Part shown: positions 21,030 through 21,197 of the stretch, in pieces
How the letters are laid out: each line of letters starts with the position of its first letter
Position numbering within the stretch: position 1 is the stretch's first letter
Source of the DNA: an uncultured Clostridia bacterium
GTDB lineage: Bacteria > Bacillota > Clostridia > Christensenellales > CAG-138
DNA: 21,197 bases
Assembly (NCBI GenBank): GCA_937915925.1
Contig: CALGGM010000073.1
Span: 1-21,197, forward strand
Direction: 5' to 3'
The notes under the pieces: generated by a model
The model's database searches: none
Seen by the model: the letters and a program-made list of their open reading frames with translations, nothing else
What the model was told of the DNA's origin: nothing
Made by a program: the position numbers and the translations under genes

Positions 21030-21086
21030 GGCGGGCGGATGCGATCCGCCCCTACGGGGATTGTAGGGGAAGGGCTCACCTTCCCG
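21030..21086. repeat. GGGCGGAT/ATCCGCCC hairpin repeat pair
   Basis: CGGGCGGAT-GCG-ATCCGCCCCTACG, then GTAGGGGAAGG-GCTCA-CCTTCCC. Read on the other strand these are the third and fourth repeats of the cluster at 15741-15925, in the same order. Confidence 0.75.
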
Positions 21087-21119
21087 TTCCGCTGTTGTGT
21101 TTTTTTGACGGGACGCCGG

Positions 21120-21197
21120 GGTCTGTCCATTCCGCTTCGCTTCATTACATAGGTAGATCGCGCGACGACGCGCAGCGTCGTCTACCGCGTACCATCA
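21120..21197. repeat. Partial second copy of the MITE-like interior (cut by window end)
   Basis: CGCTTCATTACATAGGTAGATCGCGCG and CCGCGTACCATC match the inner part of the element at 2365-2558. Between them sits an extra hairpin ACGACGC-GCA-GCGTCGT that the first copy lacks. From 20801 to 20890 I see nothing that can be named. Confidence 0.65.

Noticed and set aside
20853..21152. 99-residue open frame with a good TAGGAGG before ATG
   Set aside because: Its translation is made of the palindromic repeats at 20891-21086, so it is almost certainly not a gene.

Overview
The window looks like a chromosomal segment of a GC-rich, endospore-forming member of the Firmicutes (Clostridia-like, probably an uncultured gut or host-associated lineage). 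The main evidence is the block yabP-yabQ-divIC, which is typical of spore formers. Supporting evidence is an extended -10 promoter style (TGnTATAAT), strong Shine-Dalgarno sites at many genes, a secG-smpB-ssrA cluster and a Rho with a Firmicutes-like disordered insert. No phage, conjugative or CRISPR genes were seen. The accessory character comes from a large secreted gene pair and from many small palindromic repeats in the intergenic spaces.

Layout. 1-602: a REP-like palindromic repeat, a terminator, and a small exported-protein gene on the minus strand broken by one in-frame stop. 677-2190, plus strand: secG, smpB and the tmRNA gene ssrA. 2191-2562: an array of mini-hairpins and a 194-bp MITE-like element. 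2563-8055, minus strand: two very large exported proteins in one operon, a lipoprotein with four lamin-tail domains plus a CotH-kinase domain, and an M30-like zinc metalloprotease with a C-terminal dockerin. 8161-11874, minus strand: overlapping recX-nnr-hflX, where HflX carries an N-terminal region with a JAMM metalloprotease motif. 12153-14423, plus strand: a VanW/G5 surface protein and a HutD-family protein. 14463-15469: a small zinc-ribbon protein and a peptidoglycan-binding exported protein, transcribed divergently from promoters whose -35 boxes overlap. 15470-15959: no gene, only stacked terminators and repeats. 15960-18907, minus strand: yabP-yabQ-divIC-ppx-(membrane protein)-rlmA-like, mostly with stop/start overlaps. 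19001-20800, plus strand: rho with a good promoter and terminator. 20801-21197: only repeats.

How the genes fit together. SmpB and tmRNA rescue stalled ribosomes; SecG is part of the export channel used by the many secreted proteins here. YabP and YabQ belong to spore cortex/coat assembly, DivIC to division; RecX, NnrE/D and HflX are housekeeping repair and stress functions. The CotH/lamin-tail lipoprotein and the dockerin metalloprotease are probably co-expressed at the cell surface, and their joint function is not known to me. The most unusual parts are this secreted pair, the JAMM motif in HflX, the overlapping divergent promoter with a probable leaderless transcript, the Asn/Gln-rich insert of Rho, and the dense ecology of hairpin repeats. 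All calls come from reading the sequence and recalled family knowledge; no database search was made.
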